Origin: Arsenophonus sp964026495
GTDB lineage: Bacteria > Pseudomonadota > Gammaproteobacteria > Enterobacterales > Enterobacteriaceae
Assembly (NCBI RefSeq): GCF_964026495.1
Contig: NZ_OZ032148.1
Location: 806,001-870,000 of the forward strand
Direction: 5' to 3'
Length of the DNA stretch: 64,000 nucleotides
The first letter of the stretch is position 1, and each line of letters begins with the position of its first letter. The translations under genes and the position numbers were made by a program. This document shows, piece after piece, positions 10,456 to 20,010 of this stretch. The notes beneath the pieces are model-generated. The model made no database searches, was not told where the DNA came from, and worked only from the letters and a program-made list of their open reading frames with translations.

Positions 10456-10752
10456 TTATTTATAAATTTTTATATTTTTGACTTGATTTTTTAATTTTTG
10501 TCCCGCTCTAAAAGTAACTACGCGACGAGCAGAAATTGGAACATTTTCACCAGTTTTTGGATTCCTACCTGGACGTTTAGTTTTATTACGTAAAGAAAAA
10601 TTACCAAATCCTGAAAGTTTTACTGGCTCACCATTTTCTAATGAACAACGAATTTGCTCAAAAAATAAATCTACAATATTTTTTGCATCACATTTTCTTA
10701 TTTTTAATTTTTTAAATAAATCTTCTGATATTTCAGCTTTTGTAAGTGCCAT
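10456..10752 (-). CDS. ihfA: Integration host factor subunit alpha
   Basis: DNA-bending nucleoid protein that forms a heterodimer with IhfB. The HU/IHF fold is complete: N-terminal MALTKAEISEDLF, central VKLSGFGNFSLR, and the minor-groove intercalating arm GRNPKTGENVPI with its proline. The 98 residues match the E. coli 99. It starts one base after the pheT stop codon, so it is surely part of the pheST-ihfA transcript, as in enterics. No strong terminator follows: the AT-only palindrome near 10434-10450 is weak. Confidence 0.95.
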   Translation of the reverse strand: MALTKAEISEDLFKKLKIRKCDAKNIVDLFFEQIRCSLENGEPVKLSGFGNFSLRNKTKRPGRNPKTGENVPISARRVVTFRAGQKLKNQVKNIKIYK

Positions 10753-10753
10753 A

Positions 10754-13147
10754 TTACTCCCTCAAATATGCTTGAAATCTTTGTTTTAACGCAGCAACAC
10801 ATTTATTAACAGTGGCTACGATATCTTTTTCCTCTAAAGTACGGAGTGTATCCTGCAAAGTCAGACTAATAGCAAGACTTTTATAACCTTCTGCGACACC
10901 CTTACCACAGTAAACATCAAATAAGTTTACATCAACTATATACTTTATATTACTTTTTTTACATTCCGCTAAAATATCTGCTGCAGGTATTTTTTTTGAT
11001 ACCACAATAGAAATATCTCTTCGATTACAAGGAAAACGGGAAATCCTATTTACTGAAGGAAAAGCACAATCTTTAAACGCATCCCATAATAATTCAAAAA
11101 AAAATATTCTATTATATAACTTTAACTTATTTTCAATAGCAGGATGAATAGCTCCAACATGTCCAATAAAATGATCATTTAAATAAATTCTGGAACTTTG
11201 TCCAGGATGAAATAGTGAAGAAAAATGGTTCTTAAAAACAATATTATCTAACTTCCCTGTAAGTGATAATATTAGTTCAAGATCACCTTTTATATCAAAA
11301 AAATCAACAAACCGTTTCTCTTGTAACCAATGTTCTTCATAACGATAACCACTGATAATTCCACTTAACATAAATTCTTGACGCACACCATACTTTGCAT
11401 CTACATCTGGTACAAATCTTAATCCAGTTTCAAATATGCGAATACGATTTTGCTGACGATTTTGATTATAAATGACTGTTGTTAATAATCCTGGGAGTAA
11501 AGAAAGACGCATTTCAGACATATTCACAGAAATAGGATGAAGCAAAATCATGGCCTTTTCTTTTGGATGCAGTAATTTTTGAATTTTAGGATCAACAAAA
11601 CTATAAGTAATCACTTCATTATATCCACGATCTATTAATAAAGTTTTTACTCTTTTCAAAGAAAGCTTTTCATTAAAATTATGAATAGGAATCATTAAAT
11701 CAAGATTTAATGGTATATTTGGTATATTCTGATACCCATAAATACGGATAATTTCTTCGATTAGATCTTCTTCAATCTGGATATCAAATCTCCAAGATGG
11801 AACAGTAACTTTCCAAGAATCTTTTTGAGTAAATACTTGAAAACCTAAACACTTCAGAATTTTAGTAACCTGCATATTATCAATATTATGACCAATTAAA
11901 CGATAAATTTTTTTTTGAGTCAGCAAAATATTTATTTTTTTAGGTAAATCTGTTTCAGAAGTAATACTAACAATATCACCAGCTCTTCCTCCACAAATAT
12001 CAATTATTAATTTACTAGCTCTTTCCATAGCTGTATATTGTATTTGTGGGTCTACACCTCTTTCAAAACGATGAGAAGCTTCAGTATGCAAACCATAATT
12101 ACGAGCACGTCCAATAATAGATAATGGATTAAAAAAAGCTGATTCTAAAAAAATATTAGTAGTATATTCATTTATCCCAGAATATTTTCCACCAAAAATA
12201 CCAGCAATACCTACAATATTTTTCTCATCAGCAATTACTACGGTATCTTGGTTTAAAATTATTTTACGATTATCTAACAAAACTAAATTTTCATTAAATT
12301 TAGCCATTCTAACAATTAAAGTTCCATGTAATTTATCTATATCATAAACATGCAAAGGTTGTCCTATCTCTAACAATACATAATTAGTAATATCAAGAAC
12401 AGCATTAATACTACGAATACCACTTCGGTTTAATCTTTCTTTCATCCAAATAGGAATTGGAGCTTTAAGATTAATTCCTTTAATAACTCTACCTAAAAAA
12501 CGGGGGCAAGCATTCGGAACTGCAATATGAATTGGAAAAATAATATTTTCAGTAACTTCTACTGATTTAATTTTTATTGCGTTAAATCTAAGATTATTAA
12601 TAGCACTAACATCACGAGCAAGACCCAGAATACTTAAACAATCAGCACGATTAGGTGTCAAACTTAACTCAAAAATACAATCATCAAGTTTTAAATATTC
12701 CCGAATATTCATACCAATAGGAGCATCATAAGGAAACTGAATAATATCACTATAATTATTATAAATCCCTAATGTAGAATACGAGCAAAGAATTCCTTCA
12801 GAGGATTTACCTCCTATTATTTTAACTTTTACCATAACATTATCAGGCAATATAGCACCAATCATAGCAACCGCTACTTTTGATCCTTTGTAAAAGCTCT
12901 TTACATTATCATAAATAATATTTATGAAATTATTTAAACCAATCTTAATTGTTATTAAAAATAAACTATTTATATTAGGATGTTGATTACATTCAACAAT
13001 TTCACCAATTACTACACCTTGAAATTGACCTGCAACAGGTTTTACTTCCTTTATTTCTAAACCGGCCATTGTCATTTGATCTGATAATTCTTGAGTATTA
13101 ATTTCTGGATTTACCCATTCACGTAACCAATATTCACTGAACTTCAT
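10754..13147 (-). CDS. pheT: Phenylalanine-tRNA ligase beta subunit
   Basis: Beta subunit of the (alpha-beta)2 PheRS, carrying tRNA binding and proofreading of Tyr-tRNA-Phe. It has an N-terminal tRNA-binding domain (about 40-150), B3/B4 editing domain (about 200-400), B5 domain and C-terminal anticodon-binding domain, with TLEEKDIVATV near the end. The editing residues known from E. coli are all kept in context: the His in GQPLHVYD, the Gly in AGIFGG, the Glu in FLESAFF, and the Thr and Ala in LHTEASHR. The length of 797 matches E. coli (795). It begins 14 bp after pheS and ends 1 bp before ihfA. Confidence 0.96.
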   Translation of the reverse strand: MKFSEYWLREWVNPEINTQELSDQMTMAGLEIKEVKPVAGQFQGVVIGEIVECNQHPNINSLFLITIKIGLNNFINIIYDNVKSFYKGSKVAVAMIGAILPDNVMVKVKIIGGKSSEGILCSYSTLGIYNNYSDIIQFPYDAPIGMNIREYLKLDDCIFELSLTPNRADCLSILGLARDVSAINNLRFNAIKIKSVEVTENIIFPIHIAVPNACPRFLGRVIKGINLKAPIPIWMKERLNRSGIRSINAVLDITNYVLLEIGQPLHVYDIDKLHGTLIVRMAKFNENLVLLDNRKIILNQDTVVIADEKNIVGIAGIFGGKYSGINEYTTNIFLESAFFNPLSIIGRARNYGLHTEASHRFERGVDPQIQYTAMERASKLIIDICGGRAGDIVSITSETDLPKKINILLTQKKIYRLIGHNIDNMQVTKILKCLGFQVFTQKDSWKVTVPSWRFDIQIEEDLIEEIIRIYGYQNIPNIPLNLDLMIPIHNFNEKLSLKRVKTLLIDRGYNEVITYSFVDPKIQKLLHPKEKAMILLHPISVNMSEMRLSLLPGLLTTVIYNQNRQQNRIRIFETGLRFVPDVDAKYGVRQEFMLSGIISGYRYEEHWLQEKRFVDFFDIKGDLELILSLTGKLDNIVFKNHFSSLFHPGQSSRIYLNDHFIGHVGAIHPAIENKLKLYNRIFFFELLWDAFKDCAFPSVNRISRFPCNRRDISIVVSKKIPAADILAECKKSNIKYIVDVNLFDVYCGKGVAEGYKSLAISLTLQDTLRTLEEKDIVATVNKCVAALKQRFQAYLRE

Positions 13148-13161
13148 TTAATAATCCTGTC

Positions 13162-14151
13162 TTATCTAAATTGTTTAAGAAAACGAAGATCATTTTCAAA
13201 AAATATGCGTGCATCAGTTATCTTATAACGTAACATTGTTAAACGTTCTATGCCCATACCAAAAGCAAAACCTGTATATATATTATGATTAAGATTAACA
13301 TTACGTAATACATTTGGATGTACCATCCCACAACCTAACACTTCTAACCATTTCCCATTACTTCCCATCACATCAACTTCAGCAGATGGTTCAGTAAATG
13401 GAAAATAGGAAGATCGAAAACGTACTTTAATTTTTTCTTCAAAAAAATAATTTAAAAAAGCATGTAATATATCTTTCAAATTACTAAAATTAATATTTTT
13501 ATCAATAATTAAACCTTCTGTTTGATGAAACATTGGAGTATGTGTTTGATCATAATCATTACGATATACACGACCAGATGAAATAATACGAATCGGAGGA
13601 TTTTTTCTTTTCATAATCCGAATTTGTATACCAGAAGTTTGTGTTCGCAGCAAAAGAGCATCATTAAACCAAAAAGTATCATGTGAAATACGAACTGGAT
13701 GATATATTGGAATATTTAAAGCATCAAAATTATGATAATCATCTTCTATTTCAAAACCAGAAACAACAGAAAAACCAAGTGTAACAAACCATTCCTCAAT
13801 CATTTCAATTGTTCGATTCACTGGATGTAAACTACCATTTTTATCAAAACGACCAGGTAATGACACATCTATTTTTTCAAAAACTAATTTCTCATTCAGG
13901 ATATTATTTTCTAACTGCTTTTTTCGAACTCTTAGCAAATTTTTAATTTCATTTTTAATTTTATGAATTTTTATAGTCAGCAATACTCTCTCTTCTTCAG
14001 ATTTAGACAAATTTCGTAACATGGATAATTTTGACGCAAAATGACCCTTTTTTCCTAAAAATTCAATACGTACCGAATTCAATGCAGTAAAATTTTGAGT
14101 GTTTTTTATAGCTTCTTTTGCTTGTGCAGCCAACTTAGTAAGTTGTAACAT
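13162..14151 (-). CDS. pheS: Phenylalanine-tRNA ligase alpha subunit
   Basis: Catalytic subunit of PheRS, class II aminoacyl-tRNA synthetase. Motif 1 is in the HPVNRTIEMIEEWFVTLGF region; motif 2 reads GRVYRNDYDQTHTPMFHQ, and motif 3 GFAFGMGIERLTMLRY. An N-terminal coiled coil contacts the tRNA. The length of 329 is essentially that of E. coli (327). The operon order pheS-pheT-ihfA is kept, but upstream a 1.3-kb spacer now separates it from rplT, where enterics have only a short attenuated leader (pheM). I could not find a pheM-like leader peptide. Confidence 0.96.
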   Translation of the reverse strand: MLQLTKLAAQAKEAIKNTQNFTALNSVRIEFLGKKGHFASKLSMLRNLSKSEEERVLLTIKIHKIKNEIKNLLRVRKKQLENNILNEKLVFEKIDVSLPGRFDKNGSLHPVNRTIEMIEEWFVTLGFSVVSGFEIEDDYHNFDALNIPIYHPVRISHDTFWFNDALLLRTQTSGIQIRIMKRKNPPIRIISSGRVYRNDYDQTHTPMFHQTEGLIIDKNINFSNLKDILHAFLNYFFEEKIKVRFRSSYFPFTEPSAEVDVMGSNGKWLEVLGCGMVHPNVLRNVNLNHNIYTGFAFGMGIERLTMLRYKITDARIFFENDLRFLKQFR

Positions 14152-15426
14152 TATTTCCTCATATTAAAAATATTTTTATTAACATCATTTTTTTGCAAAT
14201 TTATTTTTTATAAAAAATAAAAGTTTTTTATAATTTATATATGATGTTACCTTTAGTATATAAAATAACTATCTATCTAATATACTAAATTAATTATTTT
14301 TAAAATATTTTCTTTTTATAAATATCAATCATGAAATTAATAATTTTTATCAAATATTTTTTAGTATGATTTATGCATTAATAACTATTTTGATATTTAA
14401 TTTTATTAAATTTCTATTCAATATAAATAACTTAATTCACAGCAGATAAAAAAAATAATACATTTTTTTATTTTTATCAAAAAATACTTTATAAGCAAAT
14501 ACGGAAATAAAAATATCTCTATAATATTTATCTCTAAAAAATTTATGTATTTATTTTTGAATAAATGTGATTTTATTAATATTTTTTTACTTAAAACAAC
14601 ACAAAAACTTTTATTTTTTATAAAATTAATATTTTTATATTAAAATGAATGTTATAGATGAGAATTTATAGTTTTACATGAGAAAAATTGATAAAATATT
14701 TTACATTAATTTAAATCAATGTTTAAAAAAAATTCTAACTTAAAAGATTACCAAAATTTTATTAAAACATATAATTTTTAACTTTTTTAAAAAATAATTT
14801 TTTATAAAATAGGAATAATCATTACTGCATAATAATGATTTAATAAATAAATCATGAACAAAAAAAATACGATTTATCAAATTCATATATTTAAATTTCA
14901 TAAGTATGTAAAGACGTAATTATCTTTATAATTGGTTAAAAGAAATCAAAATTAACAAATATTTTTTTTCTATGACTTTAGCTCTTTCATAAATCTTATT
15001 GATTTTAAAAAGATTATTTTGATAAAAATTTTATAAAACATAATTTTTTTTACAATATTTTTTCTTATATTCTTATATTTTATAAAAAATTACTATTTTT
15101 TCTAACATCAGCTATAATCTTTATAATCACAGTTTTTTCTTCTTCATAATCCACATTTTTTTATAAAAAAAACAGTGTAAAATGCTAAGAATCAAAAAAA
15201 GAGGTAATATTTTTAATATTTATTTTAATAAATTCTAAATTTATAAATTTTTTATACAATCAAAAAAATATAGCAGTTCTCAAAAATTTACAAAAAATTT
15301 CAAAAAATACTTTTTATATTTAATTTACTTTTATATCACTTATATTTTTAATATATTGATATAAATTATTATATAATATATATGATAATTTATAAAAAAT
15401 AATAATTTTTAAAATTAAAAAAAACA
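14152..15426. other. Expanded spacer between rplT and pheS
   Basis: These 1275 bp of AT-rich DNA hold no recognisable gene. In enterics this interval is only a short leader with pheM. Because no ancestral gene should be here, it has grown rather than decayed from a coding gene. No leader peptide rich in phenylalanine and no attenuator hairpin could be identified. Confidence 0.6.
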
Positions 15427-15798
15427 CTAAGCATTTTTTATTTCTCCTAATGCAGTTTTTGCTTGTGTAATTAATGCTAAAAATCCTATTTTATCAAAAA
15501 TAGCAATATCAGATAGTATCTTACGATCAATTTCAATAGAAGCTTTTTTTAAACCATTCATGAAATAGCTATAAGACAAACCATGTTGTCGTGCAGCAGC
15601 ATTAATACGAATAATCCATAATTTACGAAATTGTCGCTTACGCTGACGACGATCACGATAAGCATATTGCCCTGCTTTTATTACTGCTTGCAAAGCAACT
15701 CGATAAACACGTGATCGAAGACCATAATAACCTTTTGCTTGTTTTAATATTTTTTTATGACGAGCTCGAACTACTACGCCTCTTTTTACATGAGCCAT
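15427..15798 (-). CDS. rplT: 50S ribosomal protein L20
   Basis: Early-assembly protein of the large ribosomal subunit; in E. coli it also represses the rpmI-rplT mRNA. The highly basic N-terminal half has VKRGVVVRARHKKILKQAKG and the GLRSRVYRVA, YRDRRQRKRQFRKLWI and INAAARQHGLSYS blocks. The length of 123 exceeds the 118 of E. coli by a short C-terminal tail. It lies 60 bp after rpmI in the thrS-infC-rpmI-rplT order. Confidence 0.96.
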   Translation of the reverse strand: MAHVKRGVVVRARHKKILKQAKGYYGLRSRVYRVALQAVIKAGQYAYRDRRQRKRQFRKLWIIRINAAARQHGLSYSYFMNGLKKASIEIDRKILSDIAIFDKIGFLALITQAKTALGEIKNA

Positions 15799-15858
15799 TT
15801 AATTTTCCTAATATACTTTAAAATGAAATTTATCAAATTTCAAGCTAACAATCAAAAA

Positions 15859-16059
15859 TTATGCGTATGGTAAAGAAGTAATTATTAAATTTAAATCACC
15901 TTTTGATACCATGGTTTTCGCTCGTAAATGACGCTTACGCTTAGTTGATTTTTTGGTCAAAATATGACGAAGATTAGCTTGCTTATGTTTAAAATTATTG
16001 CCTTTTGCAGTTTTTTTAAAACGTTTTGCCATACTACGCACTGTTTTTATTTTTGGCAT
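15859..16059 (-). CDS. rpmI: 50S ribosomal protein L35
   Basis: Small basic protein of the large ribosomal subunit. MPKIKTVRSMAKRFKKTAKG, HKQANLRHILTKK and the C-terminal KGDLNLIITSLPYA match the family end to end. The frame is open from an ATG at 16071, but the family starts at MPKIK and a GGA 7 nt upstream of the second ATG fits a ribosome-binding site, so I set the start at 16059 (66 residues). It sits 71 bp downstream of infC, the region that in E. coli carries the L20-binding operator. Confidence 0.94.
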   Translation of the reverse strand: MPKIKTVRSMAKRFKKTAKGNNFKHKQANLRHILTKKSTKRKRHLRAKTMVSKGDLNLIITSLPYA

Positions 16060-16130
16060 TTTAATATCCATTACGCCTAATTAGTTATATCAACATACGA
16101 CTTTATTGGGTGAGATTCATTCAAAAAAAA

Positions 16131-16667
16131 TTATTTTTTTGGAACTAATACCATAATCATTTGACGACCTTCTATTTTTGTTGAAAAAAATTCAACAACT
16201 GAAAGTTCTTTCAAATCATTTTTAATACGATTTAACATATTAATACCAATCTGTTGATGAACAATTTCACGCCCACGAAAACGTAAGGTAATTTTTACTT
16301 TATCACCACTTTCTAAAAATCGAATAAGATTACGTAATTTCACTTGATAATCAGCTTCATCTGTCCCAGGACGAAATTTAATTTCTTTTAACTGAATTAC
16401 TTTTTGTTTTTTTTTCTGCTCTTTCAGTAATTTGCTTTTTTCATAAAGAAATTTACCATAATCCATAATACGACAAACTGGTGGATCAGCATTGGGGCTG
16501 ATTTCCACTAAATCAAAGCCGGCTTGATCGGCTTTTAAAAGGGCTTCTTTTAAACTAAACAAACCAAGTTGTTCACCATTAACATCGGTTAAACGAACTA
16601 CAGAAGCTCGAATCTCCTTATTGATACGATTTTGACGAATCGTCTGAATTTTTCTTCCAACTTTAAT
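16131..16667 (-). CDS. infC: Translation initiation factor IF-3, AUU start
   Basis: Binds the 30S subunit and checks the initiator tRNA and start codon. The first ATG of the frame (16562) would remove 35 residues of the N-terminal domain. Upstream of it the frame encodes IKVGRKIQTIRQNRI and EIRASVVRLTDVNGEQLGL, colinear with E. coli IF3, up to an ATT codon at 16667-16665. One codon further up the frame is closed by TGA (16673-16671). ATT is therefore the only plausible start, as in E. coli, where the rare AUU codon lets IF3 repress its own translation. A strong Shine-Dalgarno GGGAGG (16682-16677) lies 9 nt upstream. The resulting 178 residues equal the usual length. The start overlaps the thrS stop codon by 5 nt, implying coupled translation. 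Confidence 0.93.
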   Translation of the reverse strand: MKVGRKIQTIRQNRINKEIRASVVRLTDVNGEQLGLFSLKEALLKADQAGFDLVEISPNADPPVCRIMDYGKFLYEKSKLLKEQKKKQKVIQLKEIKFRPGTDEADYQVKLRNLIRFLESGDKVKITLRFRGREIVHQQIGINMLNRIKNDLKELSVVEFFSTKIEGRQMIMVLVPKK

Positions 16668-18594
16668 ATTTCATTTCCTCCCATTGATGCATACTACGAG
16701 TTTGAATTTCATTGAGAATTCGTTTTATAAATTCTGCAATAGTAAATATTCCTAAATTTTTTCCACTACAAGTTCGAATAGATACTTTTTCTAACTTTAT
16801 TTCTTTATCACCACAGATTAACATATAAGGTACGCGACGCAAAGTATGCTCGCGAATTTTAAAAGCTATTTTTTCATTTCTTAAATCTACTTTCACACGA
16901 ATACCAACATTACACAATGTTTTAAATATTTTTTTTACGAAATCAATTTGTTTATCTGTAATATTAATTACAATAACTTGTAATGGTGCTAACCATGTTG
17001 GATAAAAACCACCATATTCCTCCGTTAGAATTCCAATAAAACGTTCAAGTGAACCTAAAACAGCACGATGAATCATTACAGGAATTTTACGTTCATTATG
17101 TTCATCAATATAAAAAGCATTTAAACAACTAGGCAATGAAAAATCAAGTTGTACAGTACCACATTGCCACGCTCGATCTAAACAATCATAAAGCGTAAAT
17201 TCGATTTTAGGACCATAAAATGCGCCTTCACCTTTTTCATAACTAAATGGAATATTTGCTAATGCTATAGCAAGATCTGATTCTGCTCGATCCCATTGTA
17301 TATCAGTACCTATACGTTTTTTTGGTCGAGTAGATAATTTAACTGTAATTTTTTTAAATCCAAATATTGAATAAATATCATAAATCATTTTAATACAATT
17401 TTTGACTTCATCTACAATTTGTTGTTCAGTACAAAAAATATGAGCATCATCTTGAGTAAAACCACGAACTCGCATAAGACCATGTAAAGCTCCTGATGGC
17501 TCATTACGATGACAGCTTCCAAATTCTGCCATACGCAATGGCAGATCACGATAAGATTTTAATCCTTGATTAAAAATTTGTATGTGTTCTGGACAATTCA
17601 TAGGTTTTATGCAATATTCACGATTTTCAGAAGAAGTAACAAACATATTTTCTTTATAATTTTCCCAATGACCTGTTTTTTCCCAAAGAATGCGATCCAT
17701 CATTAATGGAGTGTTAACCTCTTCATATTGATATTCATATAATTTACTGCGAATCATTTTTTTTAATTCAAGAAATATAACCCAACCATTATTATGCCAA
17801 AATGTCATACCTGGTGCTTCGTCCTGAATATGATACAAATCAAGTGCTTTAGCAATTGCACGATGATCTCTTTTTTTTGCCTCTTTTAAAGATAGTAAAT
17901 AAGAATCTAATTGTTTTTTATTAGACCAAACTGTTCCATAAATCCTTTGTAACATTTTATTATTTTTATTACCACACCAATAAGCTCCAGCTATTTTTTG
18001 TAATTTAAAATAATTACAAAAACGTATATTAGGTATATCTGGACCAGAAGAAATATCAACATATTCTTGATAATAAGAAATTTCTAAATATTTTTTTTTC
18101 TCAAATTTTTTTTCTAAAAATTGAATTTTATAATTTTCATTTCTAGCTAAAAAAATATTTTTTGCTTCTTTCCAACTAACTTCTTTTTTAATGATATTAT
18201 ATTTTTTTTTTACCAGTTCATGCATCTTGTCTTCAATTTTTTCTAAATCCTCTTCTATCAAAGAATGCTCAAGATCAACATCATAATAAAAACCATTTTT
18301 TATAATATTACAACTTGCCAGTTTAATACTTGGCCATAATTGTTTTATAGCTTGTCCGAGCAAAAAAATACATGACTGCCGAATAATCTTTAATCCTACT
18401 GGATCTTCAGAAGTAATAATCAGTACTTTAGCATTTTTATCAACAATATAACTAGCATCAACAAGTTCACCATTCACAAAACCAGCAATACATTCCTTTG
18501 AAAGGACTAGATTAATATCATGAGCAATGTCCATAACTGAAATAGAATTTTTATATTTACGTTGGTTACCATTAAGAAGAGTAATAATTGGCAT
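16663..18594 (-). CDS. thrS: Threonine-tRNA ligase with degenerate proofreading site
   Basis: Class II synthetase that charges tRNA-Thr. Domains in order: TGS (about 1-62), N2 editing domain (about 63-224), catalytic core (about 240-535) and anticodon-binding domain (about 536-640). The catalytic zinc ligands are in place: Cys of KPMNCPEH, His of DDAHIFC and His of MIHRAVLG. The length of 643 fits E. coli (642), and residue numbers align without gaps up to residue 186. All four editing residues are changed: H73 to Q, H77 to F (RQSCIF), C182 to S and H186 to D (VDISSGPD). The enzyme should charge normally but probably cannot clear Ser-tRNA-Thr. Two long A runs, ten (18202-18211) and nine (18091-18099), stay in frame within the editing domain. 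It heads thrS-infC-rpmI-rplT, with an AAAGGA site upstream. Confidence 0.96.
   Translation of the reverse strand: MPIITLLNGNQRKYKNSISVMDIAHDINLVLSKECIAGFVNGELVDASYIVDKNAKVLIITSEDPVGLKIIRQSCIFLLGQAIKQLWPSIKLASCNIIKNGFYYDVDLEHSLIEEDLEKIEDKMHELVKKKYNIIKKEVSWKEAKNIFLARNENYKIQFLEKKFEKKKYLEISYYQEYVDISSGPDIPNIRFCNYFKLQKIAGAYWCGNKNNKMLQRIYGTVWSNKKQLDSYLLSLKEAKKRDHRAIAKALDLYHIQDEAPGMTFWHNNGWVIFLELKKMIRSKLYEYQYEEVNTPLMMDRILWEKTGHWENYKENMFVTSSENREYCIKPMNCPEHIQIFNQGLKSYRDLPLRMAEFGSCHRNEPSGALHGLMRVRGFTQDDAHIFCTEQQIVDEVKNCIKMIYDIYSIFGFKKITVKLSTRPKKRIGTDIQWDRAESDLAIALANIPFSYEKGEGAFYGPKIEFTLYDCLDRAWQCGTVQLDFSLPSCLNAFYIDEHNERKIPVMIHRAVLGSLERFIGILTEEYGGFYPTWLAPLQVIVINITDKQIDFVKKIFKTLCNVGIRVKVDLRNEKIAFKIREHTLRRVPYMLICGDKEIKLEKVSIRTCSGKNLGIFTIAEFIKRILNEIQTRSMHQWEEMKY
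16668..16682 (-). promoter_or_regulatory. Strong Shine-Dalgarno deciding the AUU start of infC
   Basis: On the minus strand GGGAGG (16682-16677) followed by nine bases leads to the ATT codon at 16667. It lies inside the last codons of thrS. It is one of the best ribosome-binding sites in the window and supports the non-ATG start. Confidence 0.8.
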
Positions 18595-20010
18595 TGAAAA
18601 TCCTTTATTTAGAATAGTGAATCATCAAAAAATTCATAATTTAAATTTATTAAAATATTCTAAAATATATACAATGTTTTATTATATTTATGCTATGTGT
18701 TATGTTATCTATATTACTTTATAATACTTATGAAATATTATACTATTTCATCACAAAAAATTGTATTGTACAATGCATTAATAAATTTCAAATAAAAATA
18801 AATTTTATTTTTATTTGCTCAACTTTAATATAAATATTCATTTTTAGTAATATCTTTATCTTTATATTTTTCATATGTCTATTTATTTTAAAGTAATATA
18901 AAAAAAAATATTTTTTTATTTAGCATAGTATTCTGAAATTTAAAAAATAATTTATATTTTACTTACTAAAATATTCCAAAATATATATAAATATTTTTCA
19001 TTATATGTATTATTTTATATACTCAATTACAAAAAATATTATATTAATATAAAAAATAAAAAATCTTCAATATTATTTTCTTTTATATTCAGTTTTATTT
19101 TAATCACAATCATTATAATGATATTCTCAAAACATATTTTTTAATCAATCAATTTACTCTATATAGAATAATAGAAATTGACCGATTTTTTTTAAAAAAA
19201 ATCATAGAACGTACTCTTTTAAAAATATTTTATATCAAATATTTTATAATAATTACTTATGATTACTTAATTACAAAAAACAATAATCTTCTTGGATATT
19301 ATGAATAATTTTAAATAAAATTATCTATTTAAAATAAAATAACTTTATTTTATTAAATTTATAATTAATTCTAATTTCATTATAATAATAAACAAACATT
19401 AAAATAATAAAATAGGACGACTTTTTCTTACAGAAAAGTAATAAAAAAATTACTGATTATAGAAAGTAAAAATATTAATACAAATTTGTAATATTAATTA
19501 AATAACACGAAAATTCAAAAAATACTTTTATTATTGCAAATATCTTGCAAATTAAAATTTATCTTAAATTACAATCAGCGATTAATTTGATATCAATAAT
19601 TGACAAAAAATATCAATAATCATGTTTTTAAAATTTATGATATTTTTATTATTTTAATATATGCAAACTTTACAAAATCAAAAAATAAAAAAACAAAAAT
19701 ATACACTAAAAAATAAACATAACATACAAAATATTTATTTATAAAAAATTTTTAATAATTCAAAATTTTTCTAAATTTTAATATATTTGAATGATTCACG
19801 ATAAAAATGCTTAATAACATAGTCATGTTAACTAATAAAAATAGTATTTTTGCGATATTTTTTATATTAAATCAAATAAAAACTACAATAACAAAAATTA
19901 AATATAATTTATTTTAGTAAAATAATGTATACTTTATTAAAATATTAGTCATATAATTTTTTTATATAGTTCCTATAACTAAAATTTAGTTTGTAAATTT
20001 AAAAACATTT
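18595..20010. other. Long gene-free spacer between divergent thrS and yfeA
   Basis: These 1416 bp are almost entirely A/T. A 65-codon plus-strand frame at 18527..18724 begins inside thrS and is a shadow. The region must contain the promoters of both flanking operons, which diverge from it, but I cannot single out a site. No Fur- or MntR-type palindrome could be identified with confidence upstream of yfeA. Confidence 0.5.
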
